Both the position numbers and the translations under genes were made by a program. From NCBI GenBank assembly GCA_036513415.1, contig DATBZA010000163.1:1-64000 (forward strand): a stretch of 64,000 bases of DNA, in the 5' to 3' direction. Below are positions 17,545-27,029 of this stretch, piece by piece; within the stretch, counting starts at the first letter, position 1, and each line of letters opens with the position of its first letter. Source of the stretch: 40CM-4-68-19 sp036513415 (GTDB taxonomy: Bacteria; Myxococcota; Myxococcia; Myxococcales; 40CM-4-68-19). The notes under the pieces are model-generated. The model ran no database searches and was not told the origin of the DNA. It saw nothing but the letters and a program-made list of their open reading frames with translations.

Positions 17545-17651
17545 GGTACAGGATCCTGGCCTCTGCTCAGACAGGCATTTCAACAGAGGTCACATCTGAC
17601 GCCACCCGCGAAGACCGCAGAACTGCCAGATTCATGTCCTCCGGACAGTCG

Positions 17652-19772
17652 TCAGGGGCTCTCCTTCGCTGCGGCTTCGATCCGGCGCTCGCCCTGAACG
17701 CCGGGGCCGCCGTTCTCCACCTTGTTCAGCTCTTCCGCGACGCCTCTTCGCAAACGTGCCAGGGGGCCGGGCTTGCGGTCGTAGTCGATGAACCGGCGCT
17801 GCTCGGCGTCGCCGTTGTAGAAGCGGCTCACGAACTCCTCGCGCTCAGCCATCTTGCGCTCGAAGATGCGGCGCACGTCGCTCTGGTCCCGGATGATGTA
17901 CGGGGTGAGGAAGAGCAATAGATTGGTCTTCTGCTTCCTGCTGCTCTCGCTGCGGAAAAACCAGCCGAGAAGCGGCAGCGACCCGAGGACCGGCACCTTC
18001 GACACGCTCCGCGTGACGCGCTCCTGGATCAACCCGCCGATCACGACCGTTTCCTGGTCCCTGGCGACCACGGTCGTCTTGGCGGAGCGCTTGCTGGTCG
18101 TGGGCCCGAGCGTCTTGTCCACGCTGGCGATCTCCTCCGTCTGCTCGTCCACTTCAAGCCGCACGTAGTCTCCCTGGTTGATCTGCGGCTTGATGTGGAG
18201 CTTCAGCTCCACGTTCTGGCGCTGGATGGGCGCGTACAGAGAGCCGAGGCTGCTCACGATCGTCGACGTGCTACTGCTGTTCGACCCGGCCGGCGCGTAC
18301 GCCGCCTGGAACGGCACGTTCTGCCCCACCGTGATCTCGCCCTCCGTATTGTCGGTCATGATCAGGTGCGGCGTGCTGATGACGTTCACGTCGCTCGAGC
18401 TCTGCAGCGCCTGCAGCACGATCCCGAACGAAGGAATGCTGACCCCCGAAACGGTGATCGGGGGTCCCTGGATGCCGGCGAGAAAGCCGTTGAGGCTGGC
18501 CAGGGACGACACGCCGCCGAGCGAGCTGAGTCCGCCCAACGCGGTGCCCAGGACGGCGGTGCCCGACCCGGTCGTGTTCGCAAAGGTGAAGTCCCTCTGC
18601 GTGCCGGCGTGCAGCGACGCGCCCAGCTCCGCGTCATCCTCCAGGTTGACTTCCATGATCACTGCCTCGACGAAGACCTGCCGCCGCGCGATATCGAGCC
18701 GCTCGATCAACTTCACGACGTTGCGGTAGTCGGCTTGGCTCGCGATCACCACCAGCGAGTTCGTGTTCTTGTCCGCGGTCACCTTGACCTCGCCGTTGAG
18801 CAGATCCGCGGCCGGCGCCCCTGATGGACTCGGCGCCGACGGCGGCGCTGCAGCACGCCGCTTTCCGGAGAGTCCCTGGGCGAACGACTGCAGCGTGGAG
18901 GCAACGTCCTCCGCCTTGGCATTTTCGAGATAGTAGACGTGCACGCCGCCCTCGCCCGTCGGAATATCGAGTTGCCGCAGCAGATCGAGCACGGACTGGA
19001 ACGAATTGTCACCGGCGATCACGACGAGCTTGTTCGTTCGCTCGTCAGCGATGAGCCGGGCTCCGCGCCCCCCAACCGCTGCGGGCGAAGTCGGCCCCTG
19101 CTTCGATCCCGCCTGCGCCTGCAAGATCTCGCTCAGCTTCTGCGCCAGATCCTGGGCTCCGGCATGCTGCACGGCGACGATGTGGATGTCCTGCGAACCG
19201 CCGGGCTGATCGAGCTGCTCGATCAGCTTCTCCAACCGCCGCATGTTGAGGCCGAGATCCGAAAGGATGAGCGTGTTGGGCGGAACAATCTGCAGATCGG
19301 AATCGCGCGAAGTGAACTGAGCGAGCACGTTGCGCATCTGCTCCGCCTCGACGAAGCCGAGCTTGAACAGCTTGGTCACCATCTGCTCGGTCGCCGGCAC
19401 TTCCTGGCCGCTGTCGAGATAGGTCGGGATGACGGCGCGCGACGACTGCTTCTTCTCGACGAGCTTCCAGTAGCGGCCTACCGGATACAGTGCCCAGTTG
19501 TTCGCATCCAGCGCCGCGAGAAAGACGCTCCAGACCTCGTCCGCGGGAATGGGGACGTTGGAAAGAATGGTGACCTTTCCCGAGAGCCGCTCCGGCAGGA
19601 TGAAGTTGCGCTGCGTGAACTGGCTCACGAACTGGATCACTTCCGCCAGGTCGCGCTTGTCGAAGGACATCAGCACCGTCTTTGCGTTCCTGCCCACCTC
19701 CTTGTGATCGACCGGTTGGACAGGCGCGGGCGCCACGGACAGTGCGGAGACAAGCAGATGCGCGAGCGGCAC
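17652..19772 (-). CDS. gspD: Type II secretion system secretin GspD
   Basis: A 706-residue outer-membrane secretin. After a short leader, domain N0 (about 35-110) is followed by three N1-N3 repeats; the variable loops are rich in Q, G and S or P and A (about 245-255 and 305-320). The secretin core follows about residue 370, with VPVLGSLPLLGWFFRS and LLLFLTPYIIRD typical of the C-terminal barrel lip. It should form the gated pore that exports folded proteins. Unusually for a T2SS, no gspE, F, G or C gene is beside it; both neighbours are unrelated. The start codon is GTG with a weak ribosome site. Confidence 0.93.
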   Translation of the reverse strand: MPLAHLLVSALSVAPAPVQPVDHKEVGRNAKTVLMSFDKRDLAEVIQFVSQFTQRNFILPERLSGKVTILSNVPIPADEVWSVFLAALDANNWALYPVGRYWKLVEKKQSSRAVIPTYLDSGQEVPATEQMVTKLFKLGFVEAEQMRNVLAQFTSRDSDLQIVPPNTLILSDLGLNMRRLEKLIEQLDQPGGSQDIHIVAVQHAGAQDLAQKLSEILQAQAGSKQGPTSPAAVGGRGARLIADERTNKLVVIAGDNSFQSVLDLLRQLDIPTGEGGVHVYYLENAKAEDVASTLQSFAQGLSGKRRAAAPPSAPSPSGAPAADLLNGEVKVTADKNTNSLVVIASQADYRNVVKLIERLDIARRQVFVEAVIMEVNLEDDAELGASLHAGTQRDFTFANTTGSGTAVLGTALGGLSSLGGVSSLASLNGFLAGIQGPPITVSGVSIPSFGIVLQALQSSSDVNVISTPHLIMTDNTEGEITVGQNVPFQAAYAPAGSNSSSTSTIVSSLGSLYAPIQRQNVELKLHIKPQINQGDYVRLEVDEQTEEIASVDKTLGPTTSKRSAKTTVVARDQETVVIGGLIQERVTRSVSKVPVLGSLPLLGWFFRSESSRKQKTNLLLFLTPYIIRDQSDVRRIFERKMAEREEFVSRFYNGDAEQRRFIDYDRKPGPLARLRRGVAEELNKVENGGPGVQGERRIEAAAKESP

Positions 19773-19952
19773 GCCGGGTCCGTCTGCACGCGATGTGCCG
19801 GACCGCCGCTCGCTGCTCGCCTCTCTGCGGACGCCGCCTCGCCCGGAATCGGACTGACAGCAAGTCCGGCGATCTGTCAGTCCATGACAAAATGGCTTCG
19901 CAGTCGTTCACGCCGCCTTCATGGACGGTTTGCGTTCAGAATCGCGAGCCGT

Positions 19953-20615
19953 TCAAGTGGTCGCCGCGACGGTCGCACCAGCCGGACGGCCCGGAGAGTT
20001 CAATGGCGGCGCCATGGCGCGCTTGCGCGGACTTGCCTTTTTCGCGACCCGCTTGCGCTTCTGGCCGGGTTCAGCTCTTGCCGCCTTACGCAGCTTCCTT
20101 GCGGCTTCCTTCTGCAACGGCAGTCCTTTGACCTGGGTGCCTGTCTTCGGTTTGAGCCACCAGCGCACATCCACCGGCTTCGCGTCGCTGAGCTTGGACG
20201 CGTCGACCCGAACGATGGCTCCTTTTTTCAGGTCGATGTCCGCCGGCGACACGCCGGAAAGGGCGGCCAGGGCCAAGGACAATTGAGGCTCATGACCGAC
20301 GAGCGCGACCGCCCCTGACCTGCCGGCTCGCTTCGCGACGGCAGCGCGCAAGGTGGCGACGTCGAACTTCGGATCCAGCTCCTCCAGGACAGCCACTTCG
20401 CCGTGCTTGGTGGCGCCTGCGAGAATCTCCGCGGTCTGTACGGCGCGCACCAGTGGGCTCGTGAGGATGAGGTCCAGCTTGTGGCCGAGCTTCCCGAACG
20501 CGCGGGCGGTCTTGTGGAATCGACGGCGGCCTTTGTCGGTCAACCCTCGCGAGCCATCCGGAATTGCTTCGCCACCATCCACCGCGATGCCGTGACGTAC
20601 GAGATAGAGCTGCAT
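19953..20615 (-). CDS. sixA: SixA-type phosphohistidine phosphatase with basic tail
   Basis: A 220-residue histidine phosphatase. The catalytic LVRHG (residues 5-9) is at the N-terminus, with the second histidine in LVGHEPQLS. Through about residue 150 it matches SixA, which removes phosphate from phosphohistidine in phosphorelay proteins. The last 70 residues are an extra lysine, arginine, alanine and proline-rich tail, probably disordered and DNA- or protein-binding. GGAGGA precedes the ATG at good spacing. Confidence 0.88.
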   Translation of the reverse strand: MQLYLVRHGIAVDGGEAIPDGSRGLTDKGRRRFHKTARAFGKLGHKLDLILTSPLVRAVQTAEILAGATKHGEVAVLEELDPKFDVATLRAAVAKRAGRSGAVALVGHEPQLSLALAALSGVSPADIDLKKGAIVRVDASKLSDAKPVDVRWWLKPKTGTQVKGLPLQKEAARKLRKAARAEPGQKRKRVAKKASPRKRAMAPPLNSPGRPAGATVAATT

Positions 20616-20690
20616 GAGAAGTCCTCCGGCGGGAGAGAGGCGCGCACAATACCACTGCGGCTTCGCCGAAGTCTTCAGCGGAATTCGTGG

Positions 20691-21965
20691 TCAGGGTTCC
20701 AGCGCGTTCGCGCGGCAGATCGCCGCGTATGCGTCCGCGCTAGGACGTAACTCGCGCTTCTGGGTGGCCAGGTCGAGGGACAACAGCCCAAATCGCGGCG
20801 CCCATCCTTCCGACCACTCGAAGTTGTCGACGAGCGACCAGTGGAAGTACCCGCGAACGTCGGCGCCTTGCTGGATCGCCTCATGGACTGCCGCGACATG
20901 GTCACGCAGGAAGCCATTCCGCACGGAGTCGGCGCCATTCGCGATGCCGTTCTCGGTCACGTACAAGGGAACGCGCAGGCGCGCGTGTCGCAGGAGCTGG
21001 CGAGTCAGTCCCGACGGCGACACCTGTCCCCAATCAACCACGGCGCCCCGAACCGTCGGGGTCTGCACGTGCCTTCCAAACAGTCGCTGCTGCTCGCGCG
21101 CATCGAAACGCACGGCGTAACGGCCGTAGTAATTGAGACCGAGGAAGTCGAATGATCGCCGGAGGAACGGTACGCGCTCGGGAACCGCCCGGATGGGAGG
21201 CAGCAGCATGCCGGTTTCCAGCGCGTGAATGACGGCTCCCATGAACGACCAGTCCTGGAGAAGCGCCACAATCCGGTCCGCCGCCCGGGCGCGATCTGGC
21301 TCCAGGAGCGGCGCGTTGACGACGATGCCGACGGTGCACCGTGCATCGATTTCCTTCATCGTCCGATACGCGGCGGCGTGAGCGCGCAGCATGATGGAGA
21401 GCGCTCGCAGGCCGGCGAAGAGGCTGCCTCGACCCGGCGGCCACTCGGCCATCGCATAGCCAGCTCCCGCGACTGCCGCGGGCTCGTTCAAGGTGACCCA
21501 AAGCTGGACCCGGGTGCCGAGCGCCTCGAGACACTTGCGCGCAAACCGCGCGAACCACGTGACCGCAGCGCTACATTCCCACCCGCCGGCGCGCGCGACC
21601 CAGCGCGGCAGGGTGCAGTGATTGAGCGTGACCATCGCGCGCAATCCGAGCTCGTGCATGCGATCGAGGAGGCGCGCGTATCGCGCGAAGGCGGCTTCGT
21701 CAAAACGGCCCTCCTCGGGCTCGAGACGGCTCCACTCCAGTCCGAGCCGGTGCGCGTTCTGTCCGAGACGGGCGGCAACGGCAAGATCTTCCTCGGCCAT
21801 TCCCGCCCACCAGGCGCATGCACGGCCCGCTCTGGTGCCGTCGTGGATCCGTCCTGGAATCTCCTCCCACTCGGACCAGTCGTTGTTGTCGTTCCCGCCC
21901 TCGACCTGGTGCGCGGACGTCGAAGTCCCCCACAGGAAGTCCGGCGGAAACGCGCGCGAGCTCAC
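20691..21965 (-). CDS. Glycoside hydrolase family 1 beta-glucosidase
   Basis: A 424-residue TIM-barrel glycosidase. The acid/base is E161 in TLNEPA and the nucleophile is E338 in VTENG, both family hallmarks. The start motif FPPDFLWGTSTSAHQVEG and the end motif DNFEWSEGW are also intact. It would release terminal beta-linked glucose or galactose from oligosaccharides or glycosides in the cytoplasm. The start codon is GTG. It stands alone; no sugar transporter is adjacent. Confidence 0.93.
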   Translation of the reverse strand: MSSRAFPPDFLWGTSTSAHQVEGGNDNNDWSEWEEIPGRIHDGTRAGRACAWWAGMAEEDLAVAARLGQNAHRLGLEWSRLEPEEGRFDEAAFARYARLLDRMHELGLRAMVTLNHCTLPRWVARAGGWECSAAVTWFARFARKCLEALGTRVQLWVTLNEPAAVAGAGYAMAEWPPGRGSLFAGLRALSIMLRAHAAAYRTMKEIDARCTVGIVVNAPLLEPDRARAADRIVALLQDWSFMGAVIHALETGMLLPPIRAVPERVPFLRRSFDFLGLNYYGRYAVRFDAREQQRLFGRHVQTPTVRGAVVDWGQVSPSGLTRQLLRHARLRVPLYVTENGIANGADSVRNGFLRDHVAAVHEAIQQGADVRGYFHWSLVDNFEWSEGWAPRFGLLSLDLATQKRELRPSADAYAAICRANALEP

Positions 21966-22144
21966 GGCTTGGATTCTCGCAGCAACAGGCTCCCCGTTGA
22001 AGGCTCATTTTCTGATCCAGAGCCGGTTCTTCGAGACGATCGGTCGGCGTCAGATGATCAGTGGTCAAGAGAATGGTCGGCTGGTACGTACGGCGGCTCC
22101 GTGGGAGCCGCCGTCCTCCTTCTTGCAAAGGCGCCGGCTGGACA

Positions 22145-22447
22145 TCAGTGCGTAGCTGCGTCGGTTCCCGAGTCGTCCGTCGGCTCATCCACCAACGGCC
22201 CCCCGATTGGCGGCCCGCCCTTGTTCTCATCCAGGAACCTGGACATCGGATTCGGCTTCGCCACGGGAACTCCGTCGGCGTCGATCGTGGCTGGCCCTTT
22301 GACGTACGCCCCGTAGGGGGGCGGATCCGACTGCTGGCTCTGCCCGGTCGCGGTGGCTCCCGTTCCTGCAGCACTGTCCTGGGCCCGCACCGCCGTCGCG
22401 GCCAGGGATCCGGCCGCAATCATTGTTCCGACCATCATCCATCTCAT
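22145..22447 (-). CDS. Small secreted proline and glycine-rich hypothetical protein
   Basis: A 100-residue protein with a signal peptide of about 22 residues (ending AVRAQ) and a low-complexity mature part rich in G, P, D and T. It contains NPMSRFLDENKGGPPIGGP. AAAGGGAAAA precedes the ATG. Function unknown, location periplasmic or extracellular. It lies between the beta-glucosidase and amidase genes on the same strand, with gaps of 179 and 226 bases. Confidence 0.68.
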   Translation of the reverse strand: MRWMMVGTMIAAGSLAATAVRAQDSAAGTGATATGQSQQSDPPPYGAYVKGPATIDADGVPVAKPNPMSRFLDENKGGPPIGGPLVDEPTDDSGTDAATH

Positions 22448-22673
22448 TGGTTTTCCCTTTCCCTTTCCGACTTCAGAGCGACATGCCCTGGAGTTTCAAC
22501 TGTCGGAAGGTTAGGAGCGGGGAAGCCACGTGCCTCGTCGATCCGACCGGAGACCGTCTCGCGTCGACGAGCGCCGAGAAACTGGCGCCCTGACGTTCGG
22601 CGGCCCCGAAATGCGCATGGAGCTGTTCGTGGACGGCGGCCTGGCTCAGGTCTGAACGGGTGGGCGCCCCGCG

Positions 22674-24557
22674 CTACTGCCGGACCACATCGCTCGTCAG
22701 CGGCGGCGTACTCGCGGGCATCTCCCGATGCAGCGTGGCCTGCTCGAAGGCATAAGCGAAACCGATCAATTTCGGCTCGCTGAATGCCGGCCCGGAGAAG
22801 GTCACACCGAAGGGCGAGGGCTTTGCGCCGAATTGGGGCGGGAGGGTGGCCGGGTTCGGGATGAACCCGCCCGGTACGATGACGCTGGGATAACCTGCAC
22901 GCGCGGGGGCGTTGGCGCCGCGATTGGCGGGGAAGAGCACGGCATCGTATCTGTTCGTACCGTCCGCGTTCTTGTAGATCTGATCGAGCCCGCAGGTCCT
23001 CGACAACTCGAGATCCTTCTTGCGGTCATCTTGGTAGTTCCTCAGATCGTCGCCTGGGCCGGTCTTGAGCTCCTGCGCGGCTTCGGCGATCTCCTGCAGG
23101 TACTTGAGAGCCACGTCTCCGTGCGCGCTGTTGAAGGCGATCACGTCTTCAAGCGTGTGCACCGTTCGGACCGGGATCCCGGCATTCGAAGCACTCACCC
23201 CGGGACCGAAATCCTCGTCGGCCAGATAGGCGTTGAGATCGCGCTTGAAGCCGAAGACCAGGACCGTCGTGCAATTCTGTGTCACCACGCACTGCTCCGA
23301 TGACCGAGGCGGGCTGGCCCTCCTGGCGCGGACCTGATCCACGGTGACACAGCTGCCAAAGTTGCTGAGCTTCGCCTGGTCGGGAAGCTCGACGTCGAGA
23401 TCGACCGTCGCGCCCTGGGCCCGCAACAGCGCAATCGCGTCCTGCATCAGCCCCTGCTGGGCGGCGGTCAGGCCGACCCAATAGGGCGAGCGTGGGACCG
23501 CGATGCGTGCTCCACGAAGCGCGTTCTTGTTCAGGAACTGCGCATAGTCGCGGAAGCAGTTCCCGGGTGTGAGACAGGCGCGGGTGGCGGGGTCCTTTTC
23601 ATCGAATCCCGCCAGCACTCCGAGGAGCTTCGCAGCGTCGGTCACCGTCCGCGCCATCGGCCCTGCCGTGTCCTGATCGGCGGTGATCGGAACGATCCCC
23701 GTTCGGCTCACCAGGCCCAGCGTCGGCTTGATGCCGACGAGGCTGTTCTGACCTGAAGGACTCAGGATCGATCCCGACGTCTCGGTGCCCACCCCGACGG
23801 TTGCGAGGTTCGCGGCCACGGCGATGCCCGGACCGGAGCTGGAGCCGCCGGTCTGCAACACCGGGCGGCCGTCATTCACCGGGGACGTCGTTCTCGGATC
23901 GATGCGAGGGTCGTAAGGATTGAAGCCATAGCCCACCCTGGCCAGGTCGGCGCCCGGAGCCTGGAAAAGCTGGAACCGGAGCTGCGAGCTGAAGCCCGTC
24001 GGCATGGTCAAGGCGATGAAATTGGCGAACTCCGTCAGGGTGCCCTTACCGAGGATGATGGCGCCGGCCCGGCGCAGCTTCCTGACGATGAACGCGTCCT
24101 TCTTCGGCCTCGATCCGCCCAAAGCCACGGATCCCGCCGTGGTCGGCATGTCCTTGGTGGCGATGTTGTCCTTGAGGATGACCGGGATTCCGAACAACGG
24201 CCTTCGGGCCCCATCATCATTCTGGGAATCCTCGCCATCCAGATCGTCGAGGTCCAAACGGCGCGCGTCGGCGGCGGCGCGCTCGTTCACGTGCATGAAG
24301 CTGTTGAGCGGCTGCGGACCGTCCAACGGCCGGAGCGGCTGTGGAAGGTTGCTCTGGTCGTATTTCGCGATCCGCTCGAGATACATGTGCACCAGATCCT
24401 CGGGGCTCAGCGTCCCAGAGCGGTATGCGGCCTGGATATCGGAGATGGTGGTCTCGACCAGGTGAAAGTCACTGCTGCCACTGGCGTGGCTGACGGTCGG
24501 CGAACCGAGCAACGCAACCGCAAGCAGCAGCGAACCGCGCGGGCAAAAATCCTTCAT
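22674..24557 (-). CDS. Secreted amidase-signature-family hydrolase
   Basis: A 627-residue amidase with an N-terminal signal peptide (cleaved near residue 25, SHA-S). The Ser-cisSer-Lys triad is visible: K129 in VILKDN, the cis-serine in GGSSSGPG (240/241), and nucleophile S263 in GTETSGSI. The length exceeds classical amidases by over 100 residues, with insertions around residues 180-235 (GFNPYDPRIDPRTT). Such exported amidases hydrolyse carboxamides, peptides or aryl amides; the substrate is unknown. GAGGAGAA stands before the ATG. Confidence 0.9.
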   Translation of the reverse strand: MKDFCPRGSLLLAVALLGSPTVSHASGSSDFHLVETTISDIQAAYRSGTLSPEDLVHMYLERIAKYDQSNLPQPLRPLDGPQPLNSFMHVNERAAADARRLDLDDLDGEDSQNDDGARRPLFGIPVILKDNIATKDMPTTAGSVALGGSRPKKDAFIVRKLRRAGAIILGKGTLTEFANFIALTMPTGFSSQLRFQLFQAPGADLARVGYGFNPYDPRIDPRTTSPVNDGRPVLQTGGSSSGPGIAVAANLATVGVGTETSGSILSPSGQNSLVGIKPTLGLVSRTGIVPITADQDTAGPMARTVTDAAKLLGVLAGFDEKDPATRACLTPGNCFRDYAQFLNKNALRGARIAVPRSPYWVGLTAAQQGLMQDAIALLRAQGATVDLDVELPDQAKLSNFGSCVTVDQVRARRASPPRSSEQCVVTQNCTTVLVFGFKRDLNAYLADEDFGPGVSASNAGIPVRTVHTLEDVIAFNSAHGDVALKYLQEIAEAAQELKTGPGDDLRNYQDDRKKDLELSRTCGLDQIYKNADGTNRYDAVLFPANRGANAPARAGYPSVIVPGGFIPNPATLPPQFGAKPSPFGVTFSGPAFSEPKLIGFAYAFEQATLHREMPASTPPLTSDVVRQ

Positions 24558-24777
24558 GTGTTCTCCTCTCGCAGCAATGCCGCGCGTGGCGGCTACGAAA
24601 CGATTTGGGTGGTGTTCGCCGGCCGTTCGGGCGATGGCGAGAGGGAGATGCCAGATGCTCCGCGTGCATCGCGACGACCGAAGGGCGTCGGAGTCAGACG
24701 GCGAACATTTCTTCCGGCCTCGATGTTGGGGCTCTCTCGGCGAGCCCTACGCGGCCGTCGTTCTGATTCGCCCTGGA

Positions 24778-24975
24778 TCAGAGAGCCTTTTCAACAGCGC
24801 GCCGGATGGCGCCCGCCGGATCGTTCCTCACGATGCGGCCATGAGTCGGCACCAGGCGCACGAGGCCCGTCGTCTCGGCAAGCCGCAGGAGGTCGGCTTT
24901 GAGCGCCTTCTTGTCGTTCACGGCGCGCAGCTTGAAGAACGGCGGCACCTTCGGCTCCTGACCGGTGAAGCCCAT
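24778..24975 (-). pseudogene. C-terminal remnant of a metallo-beta-lactamase-fold protein
   Basis: A 65-residue tail beginning MGFTGQEPKVPPFFKL and ending GAIRRAVEKAL. The block LVPTHGRIV resembles the C-terminal histidine motif of MBL-fold hydrolases of the DUF4336 kind, preceded by the typical final helix. The N-terminal metal motifs (HxHxDH) are absent in the 98 bases up to the alkaline phosphatase stop, and no start with a ribosome site is convincing. So this is probably the surviving 3' end of a deleted gene. A GTG about 16 codons earlier is the only other possible start. Confidence 0.5.
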
Positions 24976-25073
24976 TACGGCCGCGGAGCTTTCGCCATTT
25001 CTCCCCCTTTGCACCGCCGCACTTGGTGGGTAGCAACAGGGGTACGCTGCTTTGCTATCGCGACGGAGTGCCG

Positions 25074-27029
25074 CTAGTCCTCGCCTTCTCCGACAACCGA
25101 CTCGAGCAGCTTGAAGAAGACGTCGGTGTTCTTCTGCATGCCGACGAACCTCCTCCATGCGCTGCTGCCGGTGCTGTACGCCGAGATGGGAACGTCGGAG
25201 GCGGTGTGCACGGCCTGATCGCCCGGCGCCTGCCCACGGATGAAGAACCCGGGCTGGTCGATAGTGCGCCCGAGCGGCGTGGACGAGTACCCCTTCCCGG
25301 CCAACTCGCCCTTGATGTTCGAGGGCAGCAGGCTGTCGATCACCGTGAGCGGCTTGGTCAGCCAGGTCTCGTAACGGTCGCCGTTCGCGCCGAACCCGAA
25401 AAGAATCTTGCCATCCACGTCGTAGGACGCGGGATAGCCGTCCGGCTGGATGTCATACTTCGGGAAGGCGGCGGCGTCGTAGGTGCCCACCGCCTGCAGG
25501 CGCTTCGGCTGGTTCTTGAACGGGGGATCCGGGCTCAGGTTGGCCGCGTCCGAAGGCAGCGAGGCGAGCTTGGCGACGCCGCCCTGCAGGGCGCCGATGA
25601 CGCTGAAACCCGAGCACTCGTGGTCGGCCACCACGATCACGATCGTGTTGCCGAGCCTGTCAGCCCAGTCGCGCGCCACGCCCACGGCGCGGTCGAACTC
25701 GATCACCTCGCCCACCGCCCGTTCCGCGTCCATCAAGTGCGATTGCTTGTCGATGTGCGCGCCCTCGATCATGAGGAAGAACCCTTTCCGGTTCTTGCTC
25801 AGGACCTCGAGGGCCGCGCTGGTCATCTCGTCAAGCATCGGCTGGTCGGGGGCGTGGTAGTCATCCACCACGCCGGGCTGCGCGGGGTTGCGGCGCTTGG
25901 CGACCTTGTCGAGCGCGACGTTCATGTTGCCGTAACCAAAGAGGCCGAGCAGCTTGCTGGGCGTGCCCGCAGCCGCGAGCTCCGTGGCGCTCGAGACGTA
26001 GGTGAAGCCGTCACCCTCGAAGTCGGCGATCAGGTCGCGGTCCGGATCGACAGCGCCGGACGGCACGCCCCAGGCCGCGGCGAGGTCGGCGGGGAGCCCC
26101 GCGTAGTCGTTGTTGGGCGAGCGGCTCGAACCGTACTGGCTCGAAGGCAGGAACCAGCGCCGTCCGCCGCCCATCAGCACAGCGAGACCGCTGTTTTTCC
26201 GCTCATCGAAGTACTGGTCGACGATGCCCTGTCCGGCGTTGCGGTTGCCGGTGTGCACGGCGTTCGCGGCCGGCGTCGCGTCCTCGATGTCCGCGGTGGA
26301 GACGATGCCGGTGGAAGTGCCCTTCACGCGATGCAGGTACTCGGCCATATACTCGACGCGCGGGTAATAGAACGGGTTCGCCATATGCGCTGGGTAGACG
26401 CCTTCCTGGCCGTTCTGTGCGTGGTTGCCGGTCGTGTAGCAGGCCATGCCCGGCGCCGAGTCCGTGATGATGCTGTTCAAGGAGTGCGTGCTGACCAGGC
26501 CCGTCCCCGGAAAGCCGTCCATCGCGAGGTAGCCGTTGGGATCTCCGCCGGTGACGCCGAAGCGGACGATGCGCGCGGCGGTGCGGTGCGCTGCGCCCAT
26601 GCCGTCGCCGAGCAAGATGATGACGTTGCGCGTTCCCCCCGAATCGTGGCCGCCCGCGGGCGAGACCACGAGGAAGCTGGCGCTGGCGGTAGCGGAGCCG
26701 GTGTCGTCGCTCACCGTCGCGGTGATCGTGTGCAGGCCGGCCTTCCTGCTGGAGAAGCCGCGGAGGTTGAAGCCGCCGTAACCGGGGCTGGTGACCTCGT
26801 CCGTGCGGGCGCTCGGCGTCGAGGCGTCCGCCGGCGAGGTGAAGCTCAACGCCTTGCCGTCGACAGAGAGCGCGGCTGAGTAGCGGCCGGTGCCCTTGGC
26901 CTCGATGCGGATGTCGAAACGCTGGCCCGGGAAGAACCGCGCGCCGGAAGGAGGTGTGACGGTGACGATGGGAGCGGCTGACGCGGCACCCGCGACGGCG
27001 AGTGACACCAGCAGGCTTCGGAGGTTCAT
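25074..27029 (-). CDS. Secreted alkaline phosphatase with N-terminal Ig-like domain
   Basis: A 651-residue exported metal-dependent phosphomonoesterase. The signal peptide (1-19) precedes a beta-sandwich Ig-like domain (about 20-124) and the alkaline phosphatase core. Motifs: GDGMG (D142, metal), TDSAPG with nucleophile S191, EGAHID and VADHECSG (metal ligands). An insertion-rich C-terminal region of about 120 residues follows. It would release phosphate from organic esters in the periplasm or outside the cell. AAGGAG precedes the ATG. Its ATGA overlaps the stop of the gene at 27026-27439, so translation is coupled. Confidence 0.9.
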   Translation of the reverse strand: MNLRSLLVSLAVAGAASAAPIVTVTPPSGARFFPGQRFDIRIEAKGTGRYSAALSVDGKALSFTSPADASTPSARTDEVTSPGYGGFNLRGFSSRKAGLHTITATVSDDTGSATASASFLVVSPAGGHDSGGTRNVIILLGDGMGAAHRTAARIVRFGVTGGDPNGYLAMDGFPGTGLVSTHSLNSIITDSAPGMACYTTGNHAQNGQEGVYPAHMANPFYYPRVEYMAEYLHRVKGTSTGIVSTADIEDATPAANAVHTGNRNAGQGIVDQYFDERKNSGLAVLMGGGRRWFLPSSQYGSSRSPNNDYAGLPADLAAAWGVPSGAVDPDRDLIADFEGDGFTYVSSATELAAAGTPSKLLGLFGYGNMNVALDKVAKRRNPAQPGVVDDYHAPDQPMLDEMTSAALEVLSKNRKGFFLMIEGAHIDKQSHLMDAERAVGEVIEFDRAVGVARDWADRLGNTIVIVVADHECSGFSVIGALQGGVAKLASLPSDAANLSPDPPFKNQPKRLQAVGTYDAAAFPKYDIQPDGYPASYDVDGKILFGFGANGDRYETWLTKPLTVIDSLLPSNIKGELAGKGYSSTPLGRTIDQPGFFIRGQAPGDQAVHTASDVPISAYSTGSSAWRRFVGMQKNTDVFFKLLESVVGEGED

